Source: an uncultured Bacteroides sp.
GTDB lineage: Bacteria > Bacteroidota > Bacteroidia > Cytophagales > Cyclobacteriaceae
Reading direction: 5' to 3'
DNA length: 64,000 nucleotides
Assembly (NCBI GenBank): GCA_902168185.1
Contig: CABHOV010000073.1
Location: 124,001-188,000 of the forward strand
Of the stretch, positions 8,598 to 16,229 are shown piece after piece. Every line of letters starts with the position of its first letter. Position 1 is the first letter of the stretch. Below the pieces are notes generated by a model. The model was not told the origin of the DNA. It worked only from the letters and a program-made list of their open reading frames with translations, and did no database searches. The translations under genes were made by a program, and so were the position numbers.

Positions 8598-9329
8598 CTA
8601 TTCCTTCCGGAGGCTATCATAATAGGCAACGATCTTCATAAAATCCTCTTTCCTTTTAAACTTCAGGTTGTTCTCTTTCGCATACCGTTGAAGGTCATCA
8701 TATACCGGCCCTGTTACATACTCGGCAAGCAAATCTTCATCGAACATCCTGGTCTTTGTTTTAGTGTCCTTTTGTGTAATAAGATTTTTTGTGCCATCCT
8801 CTATGTTCATTATGCGAAAGTATGGTTTTATAGTGCCATCCTTATGCATTAGAAAAATCGTTTCAGTTTGAGAAATTTCCAGTGTGGACGTCCTTGTGTA
8901 GGTTGGCATTCCATTAAGACCACCACTGGGCGAAGTTTGTGTTTTCTGTTTCGTCTCTAAGGGTTCATACCTGGATAGGATAGCAAAAGTTTTATACTCC
9001 CGTATCACTTCGAAGTACAGCGGCCTTTTTACACCGGTTTGAGAATCTTCATACGGTATCGTGTAGAATACGCGTTGTCGCTGAATACTTTCATCGAAGA
9101 ACTCAAATCCCAGAACACTTCGCTGGCTAAATGCTTTTGTGTTCTCTCCATCGAGATAGGAGAGGACACTGTTTCGGTCGTTATATTTAACGAGTCCCTT
9201 CAATTCCGTACCATCGGAAAGCAGGATACTGCCATCATACCATTCTTGGTTATTGGTTAAAAGTTTGGCCTCTTGCGAAAAACAAAACAAACTGACGCAC
9301 GTCAGGATAAGCGTGAATAGAGTGTTCAT
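8598..9329 (-). CDS. secreted protein of unknown function
   Basis: Exported protein of 243 aa with a cleavable signal peptide (hydrophobic LFTLILTCVSLFCF, cleavage probably after FSQ). The mature part has short beta-rich segments such as YDGSILLSDGTELKG and EGFEFFDES-like stretches, and a charged C-terminal helix. I do not recognise the family; similar small secreted proteins occur widely in Bacteroidota. Its 3' end faces the AMSDH gene 13 bp away, and pnuC starts divergently 113 bp upstream. No operon partner. Confidence 0.7.
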   Translation of the reverse strand: MNTLFTLILTCVSLFCFSQEAKLLTNNQEWYDGSILLSDGTELKGLVKYNDRNSVLSYLDGENTKAFSQRSVLGFEFFDESIQRQRVFYTIPYEDSQTGVKRPLYFEVIREYKTFAILSRYEPLETKQKTQTSPSGGLNGMPTYTRTSTLEISQTETIFLMHKDGTIKPYFRIMNIEDGTKNLITQKDTKTKTRMFDEDLLAEYVTGPVYDDLQRYAKENNLKFKRKEDFMKIVAYYDSLRKE

Positions 9330-9442
9330 GAATATAGACTGAGGTATAGCGGTTAGGGATTATTAATTTTGATAGTTCGATGCGCTTTTATAGTATTACC
9401 TGCGCGAATCGGTGCTCAAAATAAGAGTAAATTTTTAAAAGG

Positions 9443-10111
9443 ATGCAGGATTTTTTTAGGATTGATAATATTTTATTTGAAGTTCTCGGCTACAAAATGA
9501 GCCACCTGGAATTTTATGGCTTTGTTTCCGGAGCTATAGCGGTATGGCTATCCGCGAAAGCCAATATATGGAGCTGGCCTATCGGGATTGTAAATGTGGT
9601 TCTATCTTTTTTCCTATACTATCAGATTCAGTTATATCCGGATATGTTTCTGCAGATCTTTTTCTTTGTAACAAATGCACTCGGCTGGTGGCGCTGGACG
9701 CACCCCAAGGCGGGAGAAGAAGATCGTAATAAAGAACTTCGCGTCAGCTTCATGGGTATATATACTTTTATTGGTATATGTTTGTCGGGGTTGGCAGGTA
9801 CAGCCGTACTGGGGGCATTTGCAAGTCAGCTACACCATTGGTTTCCTGATTTCTTTCCGATGCCCAGTGCATTTCCCTATGCGGATTCCTTTATTACGGT
9901 GATGAGCATCATTACAACATTTTTCATGATCAAGAAAAAAGTGGAGTGCTGGATCATCTGGATTATTGTAGATATTGTTGCCACCTATTTATACTATGTA
10001 AAAGGGATCATGTTGTATAGTGTGCTATATTTCATGTTTACGGTGATTGCTGCGTTTGGTCTGTGGCACTGGTGGAAGGAATATCGCGCCTATCAGCCAC
10101 AAAGTATATGA
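9443..10111 (+). CDS. pnuC: PnuC-type nicotinamide mononucleotide/riboside transporter
   Basis: Integral membrane transporter (222 aa, about seven hydrophobic segments) of the PnuC family, which takes up nicotinamide riboside or related vitamins by facilitated diffusion. Family marks include NIWSWPIGIVN, SFFLYYQIQLYPDMFLQ and the Trp-rich NALGWWRW. The last codons overlap the start of nadR (ATGA), so its substrate is almost certainly a nicotinamide ribonucleoside trapped by NadR phosphorylation. I saw no TPP-type aptamer upstream, which argues against a thiamine PnuT role. The kynurenine genes close by give the region an NAD-related theme. Confidence 0.92.
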   Translation: MQDFFRIDNILFEVLGYKMSHLEFYGFVSGAIAVWLSAKANIWSWPIGIVNVVLSFFLYYQIQLYPDMFLQIFFFVTNALGWWRWTHPKAGEEDRNKELRVSFMGIYTFIGICLSGLAGTAVLGAFASQLHHWFPDFFPMPSAFPYADSFITVMSIITTFFMIKKKVECWIIWIIVDIVATYLYYVKGIMLYSVLYFMFTVIAAFGLWHWWKEYRAYQPQSI

Positions 10112-11073
10112 AGCGTGGACTCGTAATTGGTAAATTTCTTCCGATCCATGCGGGGCACATTGCATTGATAAAATTTGCAGCTCAACAATGTGATGAGCTT
10201 ATCGTTTCCATGAGCTATACTCCTCACGATGCGATTGATCCTTCACTTCGTTTTTCCTGGATTATAGAATTATTCAAGGAGTATACATCCATCAAGCCGG
10301 CAATGGTGTTGGATAATTTTGACGATGAATCATTGCCTTTATCTGAACGCACAAAACTGTGGGCTGATTTTATCAAGCGCACATATCCGCCCATTGATAT
10401 ACTCTTTAGTTCGGAAGAATATGGCGATCCCTTTTCGCAGCATTTGGGAGCTTTGCATCAATCGTTCGACCCTGAACGAAAAAACTTACCGGTTTCTGCA
10501 TCGCGCATCAGGCAGAATCCATTTCAGTATTGGGATTTTATTCCTCCTGTTGTACGTCCTTATTTTGTGAAGAAGATTTGTTTCTACGGGCCGGAGAGTA
10601 CAGGTAAATCTACGATGGCGAAAAAGATGGCGGCTATATACCAAACTGAATTTGTGCCGGAAGTTGCGCGTGAATTAATTACTTCGAACGTTTTTTCGTT
10701 GGAGGACATCGTGAAGATAGGACATGCACACGCAGAGCGGATCGAAGAGAAAGCCAAGCCTGCCAACCGGATTTTATTTTGCGATACCGATGCTATCACT
10801 ACACAGATTTATTCGCAGCATTATCTGCATGCTGTGCCGGAAGTGCTATATACCTTAGAGAAGGCTGTGCACTACGACTTGTATTTTTTGTTTGATATAG
10901 ATGTAGCCTGGGTTGCAGATGATTTGCGTGATCTCGTGCATCAGCGCGAAGCGATGTTGGCGGTATTCAGAGAAGCACTTGAACAACGAAATATACCTTA
11001 TGTTTTTGTTTCGGGTACCTATGAAGCGCGCGAAGCAATCATCAGAGCGGTTATTGATCAAATATTACGTTGA
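10108..11073 (+). CDS. nadR: NadR-like NMN adenylyltransferase / nicotinamide riboside kinase
   Basis: Bifunctional NAD salvage enzyme of 321 aa. The N-terminal adenylyltransferase domain carries the HxGH nucleotide motif (His14-Ala-Gly-His17) and the C-terminal-side SASRIRQNP of the nucleotidyltransferase fold; the C-terminal kinase domain starts with a Walker A loop, GPESTGKS, near residue 160. There is no N-terminal repressor HTH as in enterobacterial NadR. I placed the start at 10108, giving an ATGA overlap with pnuC; a longer frame from 10063 would lack family similarity. The 3' end overlaps the convergent sigma gene by 16 bp. Confidence 0.94.
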   Translation: MKRGLVIGKFLPIHAGHIALIKFAAQQCDELIVSMSYTPHDAIDPSLRFSWIIELFKEYTSIKPAMVLDNFDDESLPLSERTKLWADFIKRTYPPIDILFSSEEYGDPFSQHLGALHQSFDPERKNLPVSASRIRQNPFQYWDFIPPVVRPYFVKKICFYGPESTGKSTMAKKMAAIYQTEFVPEVARELITSNVFSLEDIVKIGHAHAERIEEKAKPANRILFCDTDAITTQIYSQHYLHAVPEVLYTLEKAVHYDLYFLFDIDVAWVADDLRDLVHQREAMLAVFREALEQRNIPYVFVSGTYEAREAIIRAVIDQILR

Positions 11074-12332
11074 TCTTCTGATAGGGCCAGCATTTTCTTT
11101 TTCAGTAAAGCTTGCTCAGCCTTTGAAGACGTAAGTTTCCAGGCGCGCTCATACGCTTGAATAGCAAATTCATTTTTGCGGAGTGTTGCGTAAAAATCAG
11201 CGCGGGCAGCATGGTATAGATAGTGATCGTCAAGTCCATCGATTTTTGTCAGCGCTTCCAAGCCTGCTTCGCTGGATTGCGCGTAGCCCAAAGCAATTGC
11301 TTTGTTCATTTCTATGATGGGGCTCCGTTTCAGGTTAGCAAGTATAGTATAAAGTTGAAATATTCTGTTCCAATCGGTTTCATCGAATGTATTTGATTCC
11401 GCATGGCACGATGCAATCATCGCTTCAATATGATATTCCGAAAATTCATCTCCTTCTGCGGAAGCTTCTAAAAAAAATCTACCACGTTCTATCAATGCCT
11501 TATTCCAAAGTTTTCGGTCTTGATCTTTTAACAACACGATGGCTCCCGCTGCCGTGATGCGTGCCTCTGCGCGCGAGGCCTGAAAGCACATCAATGCAAG
11601 CAATGCTTTAACAGATGGTATAGCGGTAATGGGATTTTTTGTGAGCAGCAGACAAAGTCGTATAGCTTCTTCACAAAGATCATGACGGATGAGTTCATCC
11701 GGATGCGATGAATTATACCCTTCATTGAATAGTAAATATAGCGTATGCAATACCGCGTCAAGTCGTGAGGGAAGTATAGCAGGAGGTGGAACTTCCAGGT
11801 TAATTTTCTCGTCCCTGAGCTTTTCGCGTGCACGATAAATGCGTTTTCCGATCGTTTCTTCATTGGTGAAAAATGCATTTGCAATTTCTGCCGTGCTGAG
11901 TCCGCAGAGTGTTTTGAGCGTGAGCGCCAGTTGTGATTCATAGGGGACGGCAGGATGGCAACAGGCGAAGATCATTCGTAATTGACTGTCCTCAATTTCA
12001 TTCTCCAGAAATAACTGGTTCACGGCAGGAGACAGTGTCCACTCAGATTGAAGGGCTTTTCCAATAGCCGCTTCGTGATGTTCATGAAGCCGTTGTTGCC
12101 GGATAACATCAATAGCCTTACGCTTGGCGACAGTATATAGCCAGGCCGATGGATTATCAGGAATACCTTTAAAGCCCCAAACCGACATCGCCTTGAGTAA
12201 CGTCTCCTGAACTATATCTTGTGCTATATCAAATGAACCGAAGCCCAGCAGTCGTGTCAGTACAGCGGTCATCTTTCCGGCCTCGTGTCGGAAGAGGTGA
12301 CTGACTAACTGATTTACGTTTTGTTGGGGCAT
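11058..12332 (-). CDS. ECF42-type RNA polymerase sigma factor with C-terminal TPR-like extension
   Basis: Extracytoplasmic-function sigma factor of 424 aa. Region 2 lies near residues 10-85 (FDIAQDIVQETLLKAM, WLYTVAKRKAIDVIR), region 4 near 125-180 (LCGLSTAEIANAF, IGKRIYRAREKLR), and a long helical C-terminal part (about 190-420) resembles the DUF6596/TPR-like extension of the ECF42 group, which replaces a classical anti-sigma. Group membership is supported by the DGPF/YCII protein gene two positions upstream. It starts 8 bp after the SnoaL-like gene. Target promoters cannot be read from here. Confidence 0.9.
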   Translation of the reverse strand: MPQQNVNQLVSHLFRHEAGKMTAVLTRLLGFGSFDIAQDIVQETLLKAMSVWGFKGIPDNPSAWLYTVAKRKAIDVIRQQRLHEHHEAAIGKALQSEWTLSPAVNQLFLENEIEDSQLRMIFACCHPAVPYESQLALTLKTLCGLSTAEIANAFFTNEETIGKRIYRAREKLRDEKINLEVPPPAILPSRLDAVLHTLYLLFNEGYNSSHPDELIRHDLCEEAIRLCLLLTKNPITAIPSVKALLALMCFQASRAEARITAAGAIVLLKDQDRKLWNKALIERGRFFLEASAEGDEFSEYHIEAMIASCHAESNTFDETDWNRIFQLYTILANLKRSPIIEMNKAIALGYAQSSEAGLEALTKIDGLDDHYLYHAARADFYATLRKNEFAIQAYERAWKLTSSKAEQALLKKKMLALSEDQRNI

Positions 12333-12340
12333 CCATAAAA

Positions 12341-12772
12341 TTATGGATTTTCCTGATCGTAATACGTAGCATCTCTGATGATCTTTCCATCTTTTAAAGT
12401 AAACACGGTAACGATCGGAAGTTTAAAAGAAATGCTGTCGTTTAATGTGCCGGTGGAAATGAACTCTGCGGTAACTATATCTCCGGAAGGATAAAGTGCT
12501 ATTACTTCATCGTGAATGTCGGGGAAAAGCTCTTGCATTTCAGCATACTTATCGGCTGTCTCTTTCCTCGTTTTAATCACATAATCTTTTCCAAAGGATG
12601 GATCGAGAAACGATGCACGCTCTATATAGTATTCGGACATGGTTTGCCATTGATGTTTGTTAAAGGCATCGAACATATTTTGGACCGTGGCTATATTTTG
12701 TTGTTGGATATCATTGGATGATGTGCAAGCGGTGATTGCTAAGAACAAGATAAATGTATAGGTAGGCTTCAT
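12341..12772 (-). CDS. SnoaL/NTF2-like lipoprotein
   Basis: Lipoprotein of 143 aa with lipobox ITAC and Cys16, which decides the start at 12772 over a longer frame from 12841. The mature domain looks like a SnoaL/NTF2-type cone fold: ATVQNMFDAFNKHQW, a conserved central segment, DIHDEVIALYPSGD and VTVFTLKDGKI, a pattern typical of ketosteroid isomerase-like proteins. Enzymatic activity is not predicted from sequence alone. It sits between the DGPF gene and the ECF42 sigma gene; SnoaL-like proteins are frequent partners of ECF sigma factors, so a sensory or target role is plausible. Confidence 0.78.
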   Translation of the reverse strand: MKPTYTFILFLAITACTSSNDIQQQNIATVQNMFDAFNKHQWQTMSEYYIERASFLDPSFGKDYVIKTRKETADKYAEMQELFPDIHDEVIALYPSGDIVTAEFISTGTLNDSISFKLPIVTVFTLKDGKIIRDATYYDQENP

Positions 12773-12803
12773 ACTGATCAGTTGAAGGTGATATATATAT
12801 AGT

Positions 12804-12838
12804 AAAACAGAGGAGTCAGTTTTGTAGCTGACTCCTCT
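12804..12838 (-). terminator. intrinsic terminator/attenuator after the DGPF gene
   Basis: A perfect 11-bp stem, AGAGGAGTCAG (12809-12819) with CTGACTCCTCT (12828-12838) and an 8-nt loop, is followed on the minus strand by GTTTTAC. It lies between the DGPF gene and the SnoaL-like gene of the same operon, so it may set the ratio between DGPF protein and the downstream sigma factor. The T run is short, so partial read-through is likely. Confidence 0.65.
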
Positions 12839-12868
12839 CAAAGAACTCCTGGTGCTGCCAGAATTCTC

Positions 12869-13210
12869 TTACATATCAAATTTCATGACTTCGCGTACCT
12901 CTACGCTTCCATTCAAATCAAAATCAGGGAAATCTTTCGCAAGCTGTGTGGCTTCATCCAGATCTTTTGCCTGGATTACAAAAAAGCCAGCGGCTAATTC
13001 TTTTCCTTCTGCGAACGGACCGTCCGTAACGGTTTTCTTTGATCCTGAAAGTGTTTTACCTCCGGGTATCAAAGCTTCTCCGGCTACATAACGATTGTCT
13101 TTCGTAAGTTTCTCTACCCAGGCAAACCACTTTTGCATTTGGGCTTGCTGCTCTTCAGGAGATAAATGGCTTAGATCGCCACCACGAAATAAAAACATGT
13201 ACTTTTCCAT
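12869..13210 (-). CDS. YCII/DGPF domain protein
   Basis: Small soluble protein (113 aa) with a ferredoxin-like YCII fold. The DGPF signature is intact in VTDGPFAEGKE, followed by GFFVIQAKDLDEA. Start chosen at 13210 (MEKYMFLFRGG), where the family begins; an extension from 13237 would add nine residues. These proteins are the standard genomic companion of ECF42 sigma factors, encoded here two genes downstream on the same strand. Their molecular role is unsettled; binding of a small ligand or a contact with the sigma extension is possible. Confidence 0.92.
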   Translation of the reverse strand: MEKYMFLFRGGDLSHLSPEEQQAQMQKWFAWVEKLTKDNRYVAGEALIPGGKTLSGSKKTVTDGPFAEGKELAAGFFVIQAKDLDEATQLAKDFPDFDLNGSVEVREVMKFDM

Positions 13211-13277
13211 GATTGTAAAATGGTTTTGGTTGAACAAAATTTACATAATGACGGGTCAACTTTATGGTTCCGGACAA

Positions 13278-13308
13278 AGAATCTTAAATTTATTTTTAAA
13301 AAGATTCT
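13278..13308. other. inverted repeat in divergent intergenic region
   Basis: AGAATCTT (13278-13285) and AAGATTCT (13301-13308) form an 8-bp perfect inverted repeat separated by 15 A/T-rich bases. It lies between the divergent starts of the DGPF gene (13210) and acylphosphatase (13376), so it may be an operator or an untranslated-leader hairpin. Function inferred only from position. Confidence 0.35.
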
Positions 13309-13375
13309 GCGGCTTCTCATTCGTGCAGTTGGCAGAGAAATTTAACCAGAGTCTGTTGAATTTATTTTTGATAGC

Positions 13376-13648
13376 ATGCAAAAGCATATTTCTTTAAAAG
13401 TTACGGGTCGTGTGCAAGGTGTACATTACAGGGTTTCAGCACGCGCAGAAGCCGAACGACTGGGTATAAAAGGTTTTGTGCGCAATGAGCCCGATAGTTC
13501 TGTCTATATAGAAGCAGAGGCCGATGAGGGTTTGCTTGCCAACCTGATCACGTGGTGTAAGGAGGGGCCTCCGTTAGCACGCGTGGATGATGTTGAAATT
13601 AACGATGGCATCTGGAAAGGTTTTACAGAATTCGTTGTGAAACGATAA
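13376..13648 (+). CDS. acyP: acylphosphatase
   Basis: Small cytoplasmic enzyme (90 aa) hydrolysing acyl phosphates. The two catalytic residues are at the standard places: Arg19 in GRVQGVHYR and Asn37 in GFVRN. Further family marks are VYIEAEAD and a C-terminal beta strand with PLARVDDVEI. Full length for the family. A TATTTTTG box resembling the Bacteroidota -7 element ends six bases before the ATG, which would make a nearly leaderless message if used. The next gene on the strand starts 48 bp downstream and is unrelated. Confidence 0.95.
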   Translation: MQKHISLKVTGRVQGVHYRVSARAEAERLGIKGFVRNEPDSSVYIEAEADEGLLANLITWCKEGPPLARVDDVEINDGIWKGFTEFVVKR

Positions 13649-13696
13649 TGATTGCCATGCCTGAAAGTATATTTGCGCATTGAATATTTATTGAGA

Positions 13697-14833
13697 ATGC
13701 CGTACCGGATCGATCTCTTTGCAGTCTTTATTCTCCTCGGCATTGTGCAGGCTGTGTTTTTATCTTTTGTTTTTTTATCGAAAGAGAACCGGCAGGATCA
13801 TGCTAACTTTTTTCAGGGACTTATGCTGCTTTCGATGGCGGCTTGTATCCTGGAGATCTTTTTGATGTATACCGGATATATAGCAGATTGCCTTTTCCTG
13901 GTAGATTTCTCAGAGCCTTTTGCATTCGCGATAGGACCGTCTTTTTACCTGATGATAAAAAGCCTGATCAACGGCTCTGTTTCACGGAAGGAAAAATGGC
14001 TGCACTATATTTTCCCGGTAGTCTATTTTTTTCTGTTGATTCCCTTTCTGATCCAGTCAGAAGACTATAAATATAATTCGTGGGTATATGCATACCACCC
14101 GGGTTTACCTTTCCGGGAGGTCCCATTAGACTATGACCCGCGATGGCTTTGGGTCACCCATCATCATACCATCATGTCGTTGTTTAGTCTGTTGATATAC
14201 TTTGTATTAGGAGTATGGGAAGTAATTCGGGCGTTTAGGAGCAGACGTGAATCGTTGTTAGCACCGGTTCATCCTGTGCTCAAAAAGTTGCGGGCAGGGG
14301 TATGGCAAATGACTATAGCAACGCTGATAATTTTTATTGTCAAGTATTTTAATATCGATGATACAGGCGATCATTTATTTGCAGCCTATATTTCATTCAT
14401 GATATACCTGACCAGCTTTCGGGTAGTCAGAGACTCGGGTTTCTTTCGGCAGACAACCCTGGTGGAGCCGCAGAAGTATAAAAGCTCAAGTCTTACAAGC
14501 GATACACAAAAAGAGTTGCTGATAAAGCTGGATGTCATTATGGCGCGGGATAAACCTTTTCTGCAGCCTGGTTTCTCGTTGCCGGATCTCGCCAAATTAC
14601 TGAACACAACAGTACATATAGTATCACAAGCCATTAATGAAGGACTCGGAAGAAGTTTCTTCGAGATGGTGGCTGCCTATAGAATAGAGGAAGCAAAGCG
14701 CTTGTTAAAAGAGCAACCCAATATAAAGGTTGAAGAGATCGCTGAACAAGTCGGGTATAATTCGAAATCATCGTTTAACACGGCATTCAAAAAAATCTCC
14801 GGAAAAACACCCTCGGAATGGCGCTCAGCCTAA
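13697..14833 (+). CDS. membrane-anchored AraC-family transcriptional regulator
   Basis: Regulator of 378 aa joining a multi-pass membrane domain to a DNA-binding domain. Residues 1 to about 240 contain roughly seven hydrophobic segments (LFAVFILLGIVQAVFLSFVF first), and the last 100 residues are an AraC double HTH: FSLPDLAKLLN and a second helix pair, VEEIAEQVGYNSKSSFNTAF, ending in GKTPSEWR. I placed the start at 13697 because the membrane segment begins directly after it. Such proteins probably sense an envelope or membrane signal; no ligand can be named. It converges with the MFS gene (6-bp gap). Confidence 0.9.
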   Translation: MPYRIDLFAVFILLGIVQAVFLSFVFLSKENRQDHANFFQGLMLLSMAACILEIFLMYTGYIADCLFLVDFSEPFAFAIGPSFYLMIKSLINGSVSRKEKWLHYIFPVVYFFLLIPFLIQSEDYKYNSWVYAYHPGLPFREVPLDYDPRWLWVTHHHTIMSLFSLLIYFVLGVWEVIRAFRSRRESLLAPVHPVLKKLRAGVWQMTIATLIIFIVKYFNIDDTGDHLFAAYISFMIYLTSFRVVRDSGFFRQTTLVEPQKYKSSSLTSDTQKELLIKLDVIMARDKPFLQPGFSLPDLAKLLNTTVHIVSQAINEGLGRSFFEMVAAYRIEEAKRLLKEQPNIKVEEIAEQVGYNSKSSFNTAFKKISGKTPSEWRSA

Positions 14834-14839
14834 CCGTTG

Positions 14840-16072
14840 CTACATCATCACAGAAGGCTTCTCTTCCACTTCATGCTTGCGTGCACGATAGCGCACTGTT
14901 CCTTTACCAATGCCCAGTATAAATAACCCCACCAGACTACATAATGCCATCATGGCCACCATGGGTACAGGCGTATTGTTGTGAAGTGCACTTACGGCAG
15001 CCGAGGTTAATCCACCAACACCCATGCGTATACTTCCCTGTATAGCAGCAGCGCTTCCCGTCAATTTCGTGAAGGGCGCCAACGCAAGGGCTGTCCCGTT
15101 CGGGCCTGTTAATCCCTGGCCGATCAGGAACAAGAACATCATGCCCACCAATTCGTATTTATCATACCACCCATACGCCGTGCCTACTACCAGTACTATA
15201 CCCACCAGGTTCTGCACAACGAGGGTAACTTTAATAATCTGTTGACTTGTATATCTCTTTAAGAGTATATGATTTAATTGTGTTGAGCCTATAATCGCAG
15301 ACGCTACAATGGTAAAGATCCATCCATACTCTTGTTCACTGGTATGGTATAGATTGATAAATACATCCGATGATCCGGCAATAAAAGCAAACGGTGCTGC
15401 TGTAGCTATACCTCCTGCGAAAGCATAGATAAGAAATTGTTGTTGTTTAAGAACCGTAAGGAAGTTGGTAAGCACCGCCTGTGGACGCAGTGACATGGAA
15501 GCATCTGCTGTTCTTCCTTCCGGTAAGAAGAAATATATACATCCCATGATGATCGCCATGACAGAAGCCAGGATCAGAAATACAACATGCCATCCAAACC
15601 CAGCGGTAACATAACCACCGATTGTAGGCGCGATCAAAGGTGATACCGCGATCACTAATGTGAGCGATGAAAATGCCTGTGCTGTTTTATTTATAGGGAA
15701 CAAGTCGCGTACCAGTGCCTGTGATGCTACCATGCCGGCACATCCGCCAATAGCTTGCAGAAAGCGCATAGCGATCAGTGCGTCAATGGAGTTGGTCATG
15801 GCACATCCCAGCGATGCAATAATATATACCACTAACCCTGCATAGAGCGGCATGCGTCTCCCGAAGCGATCGAGCAACGGGCCGTAGAGTAACTGGCCAA
15901 GGGCAATACCAATCAGGTAACTCGTTAATGATAATTGTACCTGGTCGATTGTGGTGTTGAGATCTTTGGCTATAGCCGGAAATCCAGGCAGGTACATATC
16001 AATCGAAAAAGGACTGATTGTTGAAAGGGCTCCGAGGATCAGGATAACAACGAAGTGTTGCTTGCGGGTCAT
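14840..16072 (-). CDS. Bcr/CflA-family MFS multidrug exporter
   Basis: Major facilitator with 12 predicted transmembrane helices (410 aa), proton-driven efflux class. The drug/H+ antiporter-1 signatures are LGALSTISPFSIDMYLPGFP at the first helix, GRRMPLYAGL in the loop after helix 2, and RFLQAIGGCAGMV. The start at 16072 removes a 23-residue cationic leader that the longer frame would add. Homologues export bicyclomycin, chloramphenicol or sulfonamides, but substrate cannot be read from sequence. It is convergent with the AraC-type regulator, which makes control by that neighbour possible but unproven. Confidence 0.9.
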   Translation of the reverse strand: MTRKQHFVVILILGALSTISPFSIDMYLPGFPAIAKDLNTTIDQVQLSLTSYLIGIALGQLLYGPLLDRFGRRMPLYAGLVVYIIASLGCAMTNSIDALIAMRFLQAIGGCAGMVASQALVRDLFPINKTAQAFSSLTLVIAVSPLIAPTIGGYVTAGFGWHVVFLILASVMAIIMGCIYFFLPEGRTADASMSLRPQAVLTNFLTVLKQQQFLIYAFAGGIATAAPFAFIAGSSDVFINLYHTSEQEYGWIFTIVASAIIGSTQLNHILLKRYTSQQIIKVTLVVQNLVGIVLVVGTAYGWYDKYELVGMMFLFLIGQGLTGPNGTALALAPFTKLTGSAAAIQGSIRMGVGGLTSAAVSALHNNTPVPMVAMMALCSLVGLFILGIGKGTVRYRARKHEVEEKPSVMM

Positions 16073-16173
16073 AATTATAAATCGGTGCAAGATACGATGC
16101 CACCTACAGAGCAAAAGACTTTTCAGAGATAAATGGTTCAAGAGAAATTATTTCAACCGGTTTCGGAGGAAAT

Positions 16174-16211
16174 AAAAAAAGCAGCCTGTAGTTTCGTCTA
16201 CAGGCTGCTTT
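16174..16211 (-). terminator. intrinsic terminator of the aminopeptidase P gene
   Basis: Perfect 14-bp stem: AAAGCAGCCTGTAG (16178-16191) pairs with CTACAGGCTGCTTT (16198-16211), loop of 6. On the minus strand it is followed by a run of T residues (complement of 16174-16180). It lies 19 bp after the aminopeptidase P stop. Confidence 0.9.
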
Positions 16212-16229
16212 GCATGAGTATATTATTCC

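Noticed and set aside
8595-8852. Plus-strand frame opposite the secreted protein gene at 8598-9329
   Set aside because: No start context or homology; the minus-strand frame has a signal peptide and coding-like composition.
9330-9442. Thiamine (TPP) or NAD riboswitch ahead of pnuC
   Set aside because: No TPP core words and no convincing conserved stem pattern were found in the 113-bp leader; the nadR partner explains the transporter.
10063-10107. Upstream extension of nadR
   Set aside because: The extra 15 residues come from the pnuC coding region; the ATG at 10108 gives the ATGA overlap and places the HxGH motif at the family position.
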